This document shows, piece after piece, positions 25,584 through 33,516 of a stretch of DNA of 64,000 nucleotides. The position numbers and the translations under genes were made by a program. Each line of letters opens with the position of its first letter. Within the stretch, counting starts at the first letter, position 1. The notes under the pieces were generated by a model. That model was given only the letters and a program-made list of their open reading frames with translations, made no database searches and was not told where the DNA came from. This DNA comes from JBBRMW01 sp965246845 (GTDB lineage: Bacteria > Chloroflexota > Anaerolineae > Aggregatilineales > UBA2796): assembly GCA_965246845.1 (NCBI GenBank), contig CBDFFR010000005.1, positions 625,246-689,245 on the forward strand. The letters run 5' to 3'.

Positions 25584-27076
25584 TCGTGCCAGACCATCGT
25601 GATTTGCGTGCCGTGTCCAATCGCGCTTTGTATGTGCAGTTGCGCGCCGACCTGCTCCGCGCGTTCCCGCATGATGTGCAGCCCCATGTGGCCGATACCT
25701 GTTCCCGTTGTATCGAACCCGCATCCGTCATCCCCGATTAGCAGCTTCCAACCGGGGGTCGTATTGCACACCAAAATGTGAACATGCTTCGCTTCGGAAT
25801 GCCGGATAATGTTGTTGAATGCTTCCTGCGTAATCCGATACAGCGCTGTTTTCAATTCAGGAGGCATCGCGATTGCACCTTCTACGTCCAGCGTGACCTG
25901 AATGCTCATCGGCGTCAGGAGCGCGTCGACCAGCCGTTGCAGGAGATCGCTGATCTGCGCCTCAATCACCGCTGCCGGGCGTAGTTCGAGCAGCAGAGCG
26001 CGCATTTCGGCCAGTGCGGCGCGGTTCAAATGCCGGAGCTGTTCGAGTTTGCGCCGTCCATTTTGCTCATCCAGCGCCCAGATTTCGGGCAAAACATCCG
26101 CGATCAGGGCTGCCGACCAGAGCGTTTGGTTTACCGAATCGTGCAGTTCGCGCGCGAGGCGGTTGCGTTCTTCAAGCGCGGCTTGCTGACGTTCTTCTTC
26201 AAGGCGCTGGCGCTCGGAAACATCAGTAATGATCGACATCATGTAATCGCGCCCGCCCGTCTCGAAAACGGAACAATTGCACTCGATGTCGAAAATAACT
26301 CCGTCCTTGCGCTTATGTTTCCATTCCCCGACATAAGGATGCTGACATTCCGTGATCATCTGCAAGGTCTGGCGAAACGCGATTTCGTCGTGCGCGGGGC
26401 GCAGTTGCAGCGCAGTCAGGGTCAAAAATTCAGCACGGGTATAGCCATACATCCGCAAGGCAGCTTCGTTGACATTCGTGTAGAGCAAGGTGTTCACATC
26501 GAACACGAGGATCGGCTGCGGGCTGTTCTCGAACAAATGGCGGTAGCGGTCTTCGCTCGTCCGGCGCTTTTGATCGGCGCGTGTACGTTCAAGTTCGGCG
26601 CTCGCGCGCGCCACGAAAATTTGCAGGATCGGGATGAGGTCGGCCTCGACCGGATGCTTATCGATAACGGCCAGATGTCCGATAATCATCTTTTGATTAT
26701 CGATCATGGGTATGCCCAGATAGAACGCATCCAGCGGCGGCAGCCGTTCATCCACGATAAGCGCCGCACCGGACATCTCGCGCATCCGGTCGGCGGTGAA
26801 TTGCATCACCTGACCCTGATCGAAGATTGTGCGGCAGGCCGCCGCATCCGTCAGCGAGTACGAGAAATTCGGCTGGAGGGCGCGGTTTTGCCAGTAGGCA
26901 AGCGTATGAATCACAGGCGCTTCCGGGTCGGGGCGTACTGTCAAAAAAACATCGTCTGCACCGATGTACATTGCCAATTCGCGGACCAGACAGTTGAAGA
27001 AATCCTGACCCGTCAAGGCCGCTGTTACGGTCGCGAGATGCCGCAGAATGTTTTCCGGTTGCAGGCGTTGAGTCAC
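25580..27076 (-). CDS. GAF-PAS sensor histidine kinase, HisKA_3 (NarX/DesK) type
   Basis: 498 residues from a GTG. A GAF domain (about 12-160), a PAS domain (about 176-290: YRHLFENSPQPILVFD, YGYTRAEFL), then HisKA_3 with His312 in ARELHDSVNQTLW and an HATPase domain (about 390-497: YRITQEAFNNIIRHSEAKHV, GDDGCGFD, GIGHMGLHIMRERAE). No membrane segment, so it senses a cytoplasmic signal, possibly through a GAF-bound ligand. It phosphorylates the response regulator encoded by the overlapping next gene. Confidence 0.92.
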   Translation of the reverse strand: MTQRLQPENILRHLATVTAALTGQDFFNCLVRELAMYIGADDVFLTVRPDPEAPVIHTLAYWQNRALQPNFSYSLTDAAACRTIFDQGQVMQFTADRMREMSGAALIVDERLPPLDAFYLGIPMIDNQKMIIGHLAVIDKHPVEADLIPILQIFVARASAELERTRADQKRRTSEDRYRHLFENSPQPILVFDVNTLLYTNVNEAALRMYGYTRAEFLTLTALQLRPAHDEIAFRQTLQMITECQHPYVGEWKHKRKDGVIFDIECNCSVFETGGRDYMMSIITDVSERQRLEEERQQAALEERNRLARELHDSVNQTLWSAALIADVLPEIWALDEQNGRRKLEQLRHLNRAALAEMRALLLELRPAAVIEAQISDLLQRLVDALLTPMSIQVTLDVEGAIAMPPELKTALYRITQEAFNNIIRHSEAKHVHILVCNTTPGWKLLIGDDGCGFDTTGTGIGHMGLHIMRERAEQVGAQLHIQSAIGHGTQITMVWHE

Positions 27077-27278
27077 ACACGACCTCGATCCGTATAAGAG
27101 CTAAACGAATTGTAGCGGTTAAACCCCGCACGGTGGCAAGCGTAGTCTGAAAGCATTATCGGAATTTCTAGTACCCATGAACCCAACGCACTACGCGAAG
27201 TTGAAGCGGACGCACTACACAAACTTCACAAAAAATCACGATAGTCATGAATGTTCGTAAATGTTCAGGAGAGTTTCC

Positions 27279-28505
27279 ATGTTGCCTCGTCGTAAGCCCG
27301 TTTTTACAATCCTTGCAGCGTTGCTCATCGCGCTTCTGGCGCTGGGTACTGCCTCCAATGGTGGACGTTCTGCCTATGCGCAGACGCCCGCCCCGACCCC
27401 GCAGCCCGTCGGCGGCTCCTCCAACGAAATCAACCCCGCCCCGCCGTCGATTGGCGCGGATGTGCCTGTGACTTATTTTGGACCGCCGCCGTCGAGCGTC
27501 CAGAAGGAACTGATTGGTCCTTACCAATTGGTTAAGGCCGGGACCATCGACATGGAAAAGCTGACGATCACGCTGCCGCTCTATCAGGGCAAGCTGACCA
27601 GCGGCGAACTGGTCTGGTACGTGCTGGTCGATACCAATGACCGCGCCAACGCGGATGCGCTCGGCCTCAACTTCTCCGGCAAGCTGACCTACGCCGATAC
27701 CGGCAAGGCCGTCCGTCCGGGAACGCTCGAAAAAGACGGGACCGTGACTTTTGCGCGCGGCAAGGTCGATTTCGCGCCGGAACTGCAATTGACGCCCGGC
27801 GACGCGCCGAACTACTTCCCGCCGAAGGTCGCCAAGCCCGGCTCCGTCGGTGATGCCGATTACAGCCCGCTGATGAAAGTCGGCAGCTACATCTACAACG
27901 CGCCGATTGTCGCCTTCAATGTCGATGCAAAGACGCTCGATGCGTTCTGCGATGGCAAGGCCGATCACAAGATCACGCATGATAAGGTCGTCGAGATTTG
28001 CCCGCGCGAAGGCACGGTCACGGTCTCCCTGACGCTTGGTCACAGCTTCGCGCGTCCGGTCCTCTACATGAGCATGGACGCCAGCAACGATCTCGCGGCG
28101 GCGATGGAAGACGTCACAATCGCGCCCGCAATGAACGACATCCACCTCGGCGGCGACGATAGCGCGTTCAGCGCCGTCGAGCGTATCTTCCCGGTCGTCA
28201 ATGGACCGATGGGCAAAGACAATCCGCAGCGGCAGGGCTTCAACAGCGCGCTTGCTGGCGAAGGCGGACCGCTCAACACGCTCGGCGGCATCCCGACCAT
28301 CGCGACCGACTACAGCCCGATCTGGGACCTGAATCCGGTCGTCTGGACAAAGGAAGCCATCGACAAGGGCTATCGCTCGCGTGTGACCGAAGAGTTCTTC
28401 ATCCTCGGCCTGGTCCAGCGCGGCTTCCTGACGGGTCTGGATGGCGGCAAGTTCGGGTCGGTTGGCATTACGGTCAACTGCCCGGTGGTGGCGCGCCTGC
28501 TCTAA
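27279..28505 (+). CDS. Secreted protein of unknown function
   Basis: 408 residues from the ATG at 27279, preceded by AGGAGAG at good spacing. Sec signal peptide (about 1-34, ending AYAQT), then a Pro-rich stretch and a single large domain. Features are MEKLTITLPLYQGKLTSGELVWYVLVDTND (about 95-125), a cysteine pair (AFCDGKAD and EICPREG), and YSPIWDLNPVVW near the C-terminus. I recognise no family with certainty. It follows a 202-base divergent intergenic region containing the short direct repeat ACGCACTAC twice. A strong terminator ends the transcript. Confidence 0.85.
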   Translation: MLPRRKPVFTILAALLIALLALGTASNGGRSAYAQTPAPTPQPVGGSSNEINPAPPSIGADVPVTYFGPPPSSVQKELIGPYQLVKAGTIDMEKLTITLPLYQGKLTSGELVWYVLVDTNDRANADALGLNFSGKLTYADTGKAVRPGTLEKDGTVTFARGKVDFAPELQLTPGDAPNYFPPKVAKPGSVGDADYSPLMKVGSYIYNAPIVAFNVDAKTLDAFCDGKADHKITHDKVVEICPREGTVTVSLTLGHSFARPVLYMSMDASNDLAAAMEDVTIAPAMNDIHLGGDDSAFSAVERIFPVVNGPMGKDNPQRQGFNSALAGEGGPLNTLGGIPTIATDYSPIWDLNPVVWTKEAIDKGYRSRVTEEFFILGLVQRGFLTGLDGGKFGSVGITVNCPVVARLL

Positions 28506-28531
28506 CTCGTTACTGACGCAGTTCGCATAAA

Positions 28532-28567
28532 GTAGCCTGACGAATCGATTCGTCAGGCTACTTTTTT
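28532..28567. terminator. Intrinsic terminator (perfect 30-base palindrome plus T-run)
   Basis: GTAGCCTGACGAATC followed directly by its exact complement, then six Ts. It lies between convergent genes and can stop transcription mainly of the plus-strand gene. Confidence 0.9.
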
Positions 28568-28580
28568 GTCGTGCTTCGCG

Positions 28581-29081
28581 TCACCACCCATACGTATTTA
28601 GTGTTGTATCGCCCTTGAAGGGTCCTACAATCTCGTTCGTAATCCACCCACCATAAAAATCACCTTCCTGCGACCGGACCAATTCGCCATCCACGTAGCA
28701 CGCATCCATGCGGCTTGCATATATCGCGACGTGATCCTTCAAGGCCTCGTAACCGGGTGACGGGGCTTTATAGTACCACGCGGCGGCCTGCGCGGACTTT
28801 TCGCCCACTGTAATTGTATAGTAGGATGCCGCACCCTTGAATTCGCAGAAGGTCGAGCGCGAAATAGGCGTGAAATATTCGCGCTTGAGGTCCTCTGGCG
28901 GCAGATAATACGTTGGCGGGTGGCTCGTTTCGAGGATACGGATCGGGTGGTGCGTCTCCGCGATGGTCACGCCATTGAATACAACCACGACATGGCGTGT
29001 GGTCTGTTCGAGGCGCGGCGGACGCGGGTAATCCCAGACGGATTCCTGACCGGGAGCGGGCTTGATGGGTGCAGGGCGCAT
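28581..29081 (-). CDS. DUF427 domain protein
   Basis: 166 residues. DUF427 pattern: VVVFNGVTIAET, YYLPPEDLKREYF, STFCEFKGAASYYTI, AAWYYKAPSPGYEALKDHVAIYASRMDACYVDGE and GDFYGGW. A small beta-tent fold of unknown function, common in soil bacteria and Chloroflexota. Monocistronic, convergent to the secreted protein. Confidence 0.88.
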   Translation of the reverse strand: MRPAPIKPAPGQESVWDYPRPPRLEQTTRHVVVVFNGVTIAETHHPIRILETSHPPTYYLPPEDLKREYFTPISRSTFCEFKGAASYYTITVGEKSAQAAAWYYKAPSPGYEALKDHVAIYASRMDACYVDGELVRSQEGDFYGGWITNEIVGPFKGDTTLNTYGW

Positions 29082-29146
29082 CGGTTGACCTCTATCTATT
29101 CAGTTCTACTAAATAATTTTCGCAACAGTCTTCAAAAAAGTAAAAC

Positions 29147-29219
29147 GGGTCGGGCAACAAGCCACGACCCCTACAAAAATACATGCTCTGGTGTAGGGGT
29201 GGACACATCGGTCCGCCCG
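29147..29219. repeat. Two palindromic intergenic repeats
   Basis: First unit (29147-29174): GGGTCG...CGACCCCTAC, like the copy at 10674. Second (29193-29219): GTAGGGGTGGAC, ACATCG, GTCCGCCC, of the GGCGGAC family with one stem mismatch. Both lie between the DUF427 and desaturase genes, just after the desaturase stop. Confidence 0.65.
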
Positions 29220-29233
29220 TCCGCCCTGAAAAC

Positions 29234-30142
29234 CTAGTCGCCAGCCAGCGCCAACTGCTTCTTTTGCTCACGACGGGCAGCGACGCGCGCCGCGATCCGC
29301 GCCAGACGCTTTTGGTGCGCGACGATGCGGATTTGTGCATCACGCGCTTCCTGATAGGTCGGGTGCAGGTTTTCCACATCCCAATACTTGAGCAGGACGT
29401 CAATCACCTGCTCGAAGAACTGCTCCGGTCCATAAATGCCGCTCGAAGCCGCCCAGTCGGCGCGCTCCTGATAGCCCGGCGAACCACGCCCCGGCATCTC
29501 GAAACGCAGCATCACATCGGCAACCGTCCAAACCCAGTTCGGATCGACATCGATGTGCGCCTTGACCGCATCGCGATAGAACGCATAGTGCAGCGATTCG
29601 TCTTTCGCGAGGCGGCGCAGCACGCGCGCCAAACCTGGGTCTTCCTTATCTGCGTGCTGTGCGAGCAGCAAATAATAGACCTGCGTGGCGCGCTCCTGAA
29701 TGGATGTGTAGACGAGCGCCTGCACTTCGTTCTCAAGTGTAGCAGTCAGCCCGACGCGGATAATCTGCTTGCGCAGCTTGGCGCGTGCGCGCGGGTCGCC
29801 GTTGCCACCGAGCAGCAGGTACGATTCGAGCAGAACGGAGTGCTGGTCTTCTTCGGCTGTCCAGGTGTGGACGAAATCCTCCAGTACACTCCACGTCCCC
29901 TTGAAAATGCTGGAAAGGAACGTCGTGAACCAGGGCAGGTTGACTTCGGTAAAGACAGCCAGTTCAACGGCGGAAAGCGTCGCCGGGGAGAGTTTCGGGA
30001 TCAGGTCCTGATTGCTGCGCCATTCAGCCAGCGGCAGGAAATCCGAATACGCCCAGTCGACTTTATCGGCGCGTTCGCGGTGTTGGAGGTACATATCGCG
30101 GAGTTTCGGCTCCAGCGAGGGAATCAATTGCGGTCTCTGCAT
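29234..30142 (-). CDS. Acyl-ACP desaturase-like diiron protein (fatty acid desaturase type 2)
   Basis: 302 residues, all-helical. The ferritin-like diiron ligands are visible: Glu in FTEVNLPWF, EExxH in WTAEEDQHS, Glu in LENEVQALVY and DExxH in AKDESLHYAFY. This order fits the soluble acyl-ACP desaturases (PF03405) of mycobacteria and plants, which insert a double bond into acyl chains with ferredoxin. No reductase is adjacent. Regulation is suggested by two palindromes between promoter and start. Confidence 0.87.
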   Translation of the reverse strand: MQRPQLIPSLEPKLRDMYLQHRERADKVDWAYSDFLPLAEWRSNQDLIPKLSPATLSAVELAVFTEVNLPWFTTFLSSIFKGTWSVLEDFVHTWTAEEDQHSVLLESYLLLGGNGDPRARAKLRKQIIRVGLTATLENEVQALVYTSIQERATQVYYLLLAQHADKEDPGLARVLRRLAKDESLHYAFYRDAVKAHIDVDPNWVWTVADVMLRFEMPGRGSPGYQERADWAASSGIYGPEQFFEQVIDVLLKYWDVENLHPTYQEARDAQIRIVAHQKRLARIAARVAARREQKKQLALAGD

Positions 30143-30160
30143 CGGATCATCCTTTTAAGT

Positions 30161-30205
30161 GTCGCGTTGCGACTGTGTATCGTGTCGCAGTGCGACTAAT
30201 TATAA
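30161..30205 (-). promoter_or_regulatory. Promoter with twin palindromic operators before the desaturase
   Basis: Two near-identical palindromes, GTCGC-GTT-GCGAC (30161-30173) and GTCGC-AGT-GCGAC (30184-30196), have centres 23 bases apart, about two helical turns. On the minus strand a perfect TATAAT (30203-30198) lies just upstream, so both palindromes fall at or after the expected transcription start. A ribosome site AAAGGAT follows. The layout suits a dimeric TetR-type repressor bound twice. Confidence 0.65.
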
Positions 30206-30253
30206 CAACCCCGGCAGGCGCGGAATTGTGCGATCAGTTTGATGAGAATGCGG

Positions 30254-30952
30254 TTAGAGCGTTAGCAAACGGTCGAACATCTGGCGCATCGTCGCTTCCG
30301 GGTAGGCTCCCGCCGACTGGCCGACGATCTTGTGATCCTTGACGAGCATCAGGGTCGGGATGCTTTCGATACGGAAATATTGCGAAAGCGCACGATTTTC
30401 ATCCGTATTGACTTTCGCAATCACCAGCCGACCCGCATATTCGCCCGCCAGCTTGTCCAGCACGGGCGCGACCTTCTTGCACGGTCCACACCACGCCGCC
30501 CAGAAATCCACCACGACGGGCAAATCCGAGTTCACGACCAGTTCATCGAAGGTCGCTTCGGTGACGGTGATCGGCGTTTTGATTACCTTTATGATTTCCT
30601 GCTTCGGTTCGCTCGCAGGCGCGACCTTGAGCAGTTCTTCGACCATACCCTTGATGTCGGTCCCCCAGGGCTTGCCCCGCCGCGCCAGCACGTCGCCATT
30701 CACCCAGGTGATGAGGACCGGGTTCTTCTCGACCTCAAAGCGTGCTGCCGTCGCAGGCGCGTAGCGGGTATCGACGCGCGCGAAGCGCAACCGCTCGTTA
30801 TGCTCGGCGGCTGCTTTGTCGAATTCGGTACGGGCATCGCTGCGCAGCCCTTCGCCATTGGAGAGGAGCAGTACGACACCAGCGCCGCTGTTCAACAGGC
30901 CGTCAATGTCTGCATCGGTCACTTCCAATGGAGTCGCGGTTAGTGTGTTCAT
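30254..30952 (-). CDS. Double-thioredoxin-fold protein
   Basis: 232 residues from the ATG at 30952. The N-terminal thioredoxin-like domain (about 5-110) has no CxxC. The C-terminal domain (about 120-230) is a normal thioredoxin with VDFWAAWCGPCKKVAPVL and the cis-proline IPTLMLV. The second domain should reduce disulfides in the cytoplasm; the first may bind partners. It stands alone, divergent from metK. Confidence 0.88.
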   Translation of the reverse strand: MNTLTATPLEVTDADIDGLLNSGAGVVLLLSNGEGLRSDARTEFDKAAAEHNERLRFARVDTRYAPATAARFEVEKNPVLITWVNGDVLARRGKPWGTDIKGMVEELLKVAPASEPKQEIIKVIKTPITVTEATFDELVVNSDLPVVVDFWAAWCGPCKKVAPVLDKLAGEYAGRLVIAKVNTDENRALSQYFRIESIPTLMLVKDHKIVGQSAGAYPEATMRQMFDRLLTL

Positions 30953-31003
30953 ACACGCTGTCCTCATAGAATCAGAGGCCAATTGTAGCGGTTTTTGGCG
31001 CGG

Positions 31004-31032
31004 TTGACAGCCCTTGTATGGAATGCTAAGAT
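31004..31032 (+). promoter_or_regulatory. Promoter of the metK leader
   Basis: TTGACA (31004-31009), 17-base spacer, TAAGAT (31027-31032). Expected start is near 31039, seven bases before the riboswitch P1 stem. Confidence 0.7.
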
Positions 31033-31045
31033 TGCGCCGCGACAC

Positions 31046-31139
31046 TTCCTATCACGAGTGGCGTAGGGAACGGTCCGACGACGCCACAGTAACCTCCATC
31101 GGGAAGGTACTAAGTCCGGCAGGCTCTGGCCGATAAGAG
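31046..31139 (+). promoter_or_regulatory. SAM-I riboswitch (S-box) aptamer
   Basis: P1 pairs TTCCTATC (31046-31053) with GATAAGAG (31132-31139). Inside are the conserved elements: CGAGTGGCGTAGGGA, the kink-turn side GGTCCGACGA, CAGTAACC and GGTACTAAGTCC. These match SAM-I/S-box consensus blocks in order. The downstream gene is S-adenosylmethionine synthetase, and a terminator lies between, so SAM binding should stop transcription. The close SAM-I/IV variant class is an alternative name. Confidence 0.85.
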
Positions 31140-31180
31140 CAGTGAGAACGAATACTCCTGTAATGCGCCTGCCCCAAATG

Positions 31181-31210
31181 CCCCGGCTGAACTCTGGTAC
31201 GGGGTTTTTT
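31181..31210 (+). terminator. Riboswitch-controlled intrinsic terminator of metK
   Basis: CCCCG (31181-31185) pairs with CGGGG (31200-31204), followed by six Ts. It sits between the aptamer and the metK ribosome site, the place expected for an expression platform. Confidence 0.7.
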
Positions 31211-31247
31211 GCTACCCATTCCAATCCACTTGAGGAGAGTTCGTTCC

Positions 31248-32465
31248 GTGTCCAATAACAACATTACGTTCATGACCTCGCCGCAGTTCTTCTATTCCTC
31301 CGAATCGGTGACAGAAGGCCACCCGGATAAACTCTGCGACCAGATCAGCGACGCTATTCTCGATGCTATCCTGAAAGATGACCCGATGGCGCGCGTCGCC
31401 TGCGAGGTTGCAGCGACAACCGGATTGATCATCGTCATCGGCGAGATCACGACTAGCACCTATGTCGAAATTGCGAAAATCGCGCGCGAAACCGCCAGAG
31501 AAGTCGGGTATACCAACGCCGAATACGGACTGGATTACGCGAGTTGCGGTGTCATGGTTGCCGTCGGGCAGCAATCGGGCGACATCGCGCAGGGCGTCAA
31601 TAAGGCGCTCGAAGTGCGGCAGCTCTCGCATGACGAGATCGACCAGATCGGCGCGGGCGATCAGGGGATGGTTTTCGGCTTCGCGTGCAACGAAACGCCC
31701 GAACTGATGCCGCTCACGATCTCACTGGCGCATGGCCTCACGCGCCGCCTCGCGTATGAACGCAAACACACCGATGTGCTGAAATGGCTGCGTCCCGATG
31801 GCAAGAGCCAGGTCACGGTCGAATATGCCTATGGCAAGCCGAAGCGCGTGGATACGGTCCTCGTCAGCACGCAGCACGATCCGTCGATTTCGCAGGAAGA
31901 TATTCGCACGGCGGTGATCGAGCAAATTATCAAGCCCGTCATCCCGGCGCATTTGCTGGATGAGCGCACCAAATATTTCGTGAACCCGACCGGGCGCTTC
32001 GTGATTGGTGGACCACACGGCGACTCCGGCCTGACCGGGCGCAAGATTATCGTCGATACATCGGGCGGCGTGTTCCGGCACGGCGGTGGCGCGTTCAGCG
32101 GCAAGGACCCGACGAAGGTGGACCGCTCCGGCGCGTACATGGCGCGTTACGCGGCCAAGAACATCGTCGCGGCGGGGCTGGCCGAGCGCGTGGAGTTGCA
32201 GGTGAGCTATGCAATTGGTGTGGCGCATCCGCTCTCGCTCGCGGTAGAAACCTTCGGCACAAACCGGATTGACAACGCGAAAATCGAGGAACTGGTCCGC
32301 AAACACTTCGATTTCCGTCCGGCGGCGATTATTCAAAATCTCGATCTGCGCAAGCCGCAATATCGCGAAACCGCGCGCTACGGTCACTTCGGGCGTGAGG
32401 ATTTGAACGTCGCGTGGGAGAAGACCGACAAAGCAGAAGCGTTGCGCGCGGAAGCGGGAGTGTAG
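31248..32465 (+). CDS. metK: S-adenosylmethionine synthetase
   Basis: 405 residues from the GTG at 31248, chosen for the ribosome site GAGGAGAG; an ATG 8 codons later is the alternative. All family motifs are present: SESVTEGHPDKLCDQISDAILD, GEITTS, GAGDQGMVFGFACNET, the Mg/K-binding segment FVNPTGRFVIGGPHGDSGLTGRKIIVDTSGG (catalytic hexapeptide area), FSGKDPTKVDRSGAYMARY. It makes SAM from methionine and ATP. Feedback control is through the SAM-I riboswitch. Confidence 0.97.
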   Translation: MSNNNITFMTSPQFFYSSESVTEGHPDKLCDQISDAILDAILKDDPMARVACEVAATTGLIIVIGEITTSTYVEIAKIARETAREVGYTNAEYGLDYASCGVMVAVGQQSGDIAQGVNKALEVRQLSHDEIDQIGAGDQGMVFGFACNETPELMPLTISLAHGLTRRLAYERKHTDVLKWLRPDGKSQVTVEYAYGKPKRVDTVLVSTQHDPSISQEDIRTAVIEQIIKPVIPAHLLDERTKYFVNPTGRFVIGGPHGDSGLTGRKIIVDTSGGVFRHGGGAFSGKDPTKVDRSGAYMARYAAKNIVAAGLAERVELQVSYAIGVAHPLSLAVETFGTNRIDNAKIEELVRKHFDFRPAAIIQNLDLRKPQYRETARYGHFGREDLNVAWEKTDKAEALRAEAGV

Positions 32466-32596
32466 GTATAAGGCGTAAGGTATAAGGTATAAGCAGGAAA
32501 TAAGCCGAAGGTGAAAGGAATAAGGTTCAGGCGAGACAGGGATTCCAATCCCCGTTCCGGTATCGCCTTATACCTTACACCTTATACCTTATACCT
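32464..32596. repeat. Inverted repeat of GGTATAAGG-type units
   Basis: The left arm (32464-32493) holds three tandem units of (G)GTATAAG(G), one changed to GCGTAAGG. The right arm (32566-32596) is nearly its exact reverse complement. The spacer is 72 bases. The structure starts at the metK stop and extends into the N-terminal codons of the next gene. Confidence 0.65.
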
Positions 32597-33365
32597 CACC
32601 AAACGCCTCATCCTGAGCGCCCTTCTGATCGCCGCGACGGGCGCTTTTTTCTATGACTGGCGCAAAGCGCACCCGCGCGATATTGCGCTCGTGCGGCTGG
32701 AAAATGAAAAGCTGTTTCTAGTCGGCATTGATCCGAGCTACCCACCATTCGCGATCATTCAAAATGATCTGATCGTCGGGCTGGATGCCGACCTCGCGCG
32801 CGAAATCGGGCGGCGGCTCGGCGCGACGAACACCGCGTTTCGCGTGCTGGGCTACGATGGACTATACGACGCGCTCCGTGTCGGTGAAGCTGATGCGCTC
32901 ATCTCTGCGGTTCGATTCGACCCGGCGCGGCTCGGCGATACGCGCTATAGCACAGCCTATTTCGATAGCGGTCCCGTGATCGTTTCGCGCGCGGGGTACG
33001 CCGATATGCGCGCACTGGAAGGCAAACGGGTCGCCATCGAACCCGGTACGCACGGCGATGAAACCGTGCGGCTGTGGCAACGGCGGCTACATCAATTGGA
33101 GCGCGCGGCCTATGAGAGTTCCATGCTCGCGCTTGATGCGCTGCGCACTGGCGAAACCGATACCGCACTCGTGGATCGGCTCACCGCGCAAGCGTACCTC
33201 AAGCAGAACCCCGATTTTGTCATCACCGCGCAATCGCCTAACCCGGACCCGGTGGTGATCGCGACGCGCAGCAGCAGCGGCGAATTGCTCAAACGCATCA
33301 ATACCGTTCTCGATGCGATGCGCGCCGATGGAACGATTGCTACGCTGCTCGCCCGCTGGACTTGA
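32511..33365 (+). CDS. Family 3 extracellular solute-binding protein (amino-acid type)
   Basis: 284 residues from a GTG, the only normal start codon near; the first 30 codons lie in a repeat and the true start is uncertain. A hydrophobic segment (about 30-50, LILSALLIAATGAFF) serves as signal or anchor. The SBP_bac_3 domain follows: FLVGIDPSYPPFAI, IVGLDADLAREIGRRLG, GLYDALRVGEADALISAV, KRVAIEPGTHGDE and ALRTGETDTALVDRLTAQAYL. It would bind a polar amino acid outside the membrane. No ABC permease or ATPase is adjacent. Confidence 0.85.
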   Translation: MKGIRFRRDRDSNPRSGIALYLTPYTLYLTKRLILSALLIAATGAFFYDWRKAHPRDIALVRLENEKLFLVGIDPSYPPFAIIQNDLIVGLDADLAREIGRRLGATNTAFRVLGYDGLYDALRVGEADALISAVRFDPARLGDTRYSTAYFDSGPVIVSRAGYADMRALEGKRVAIEPGTHGDETVRLWQRRLHQLERAAYESSMLALDALRTGETDTALVDRLTAQAYLKQNPDFVITAQSPNPDPVVIATRSSSGELLKRINTVLDAMRADGTIATLLARWT

Positions 33366-33516
33366 TGAGCCGATCCGTGCTGTATGTCATTGCTGGCTCA
33401 TGATTCGCACATCCGACATTCGATAGCCCTGCGAAGCGTCTTCGCAAGTTCTTCAAAAGTGTGTCGTAAAACTAGCGATGTAAAGCGAAGTCAATCAAGC
33501 GAAGGAAGTAAACACT

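Noticed and set aside
32530..32562. A tRNA-like T-arm (CAGGGATTCCAATCCCC) with the RDSNPRSG reading typical of antisense tRNA ends
   Set aside because: No acceptor stem, anticodon arm or D arm can be formed around it and the T-stem has mismatches. At best it is a remnant inside the inverted repeat.
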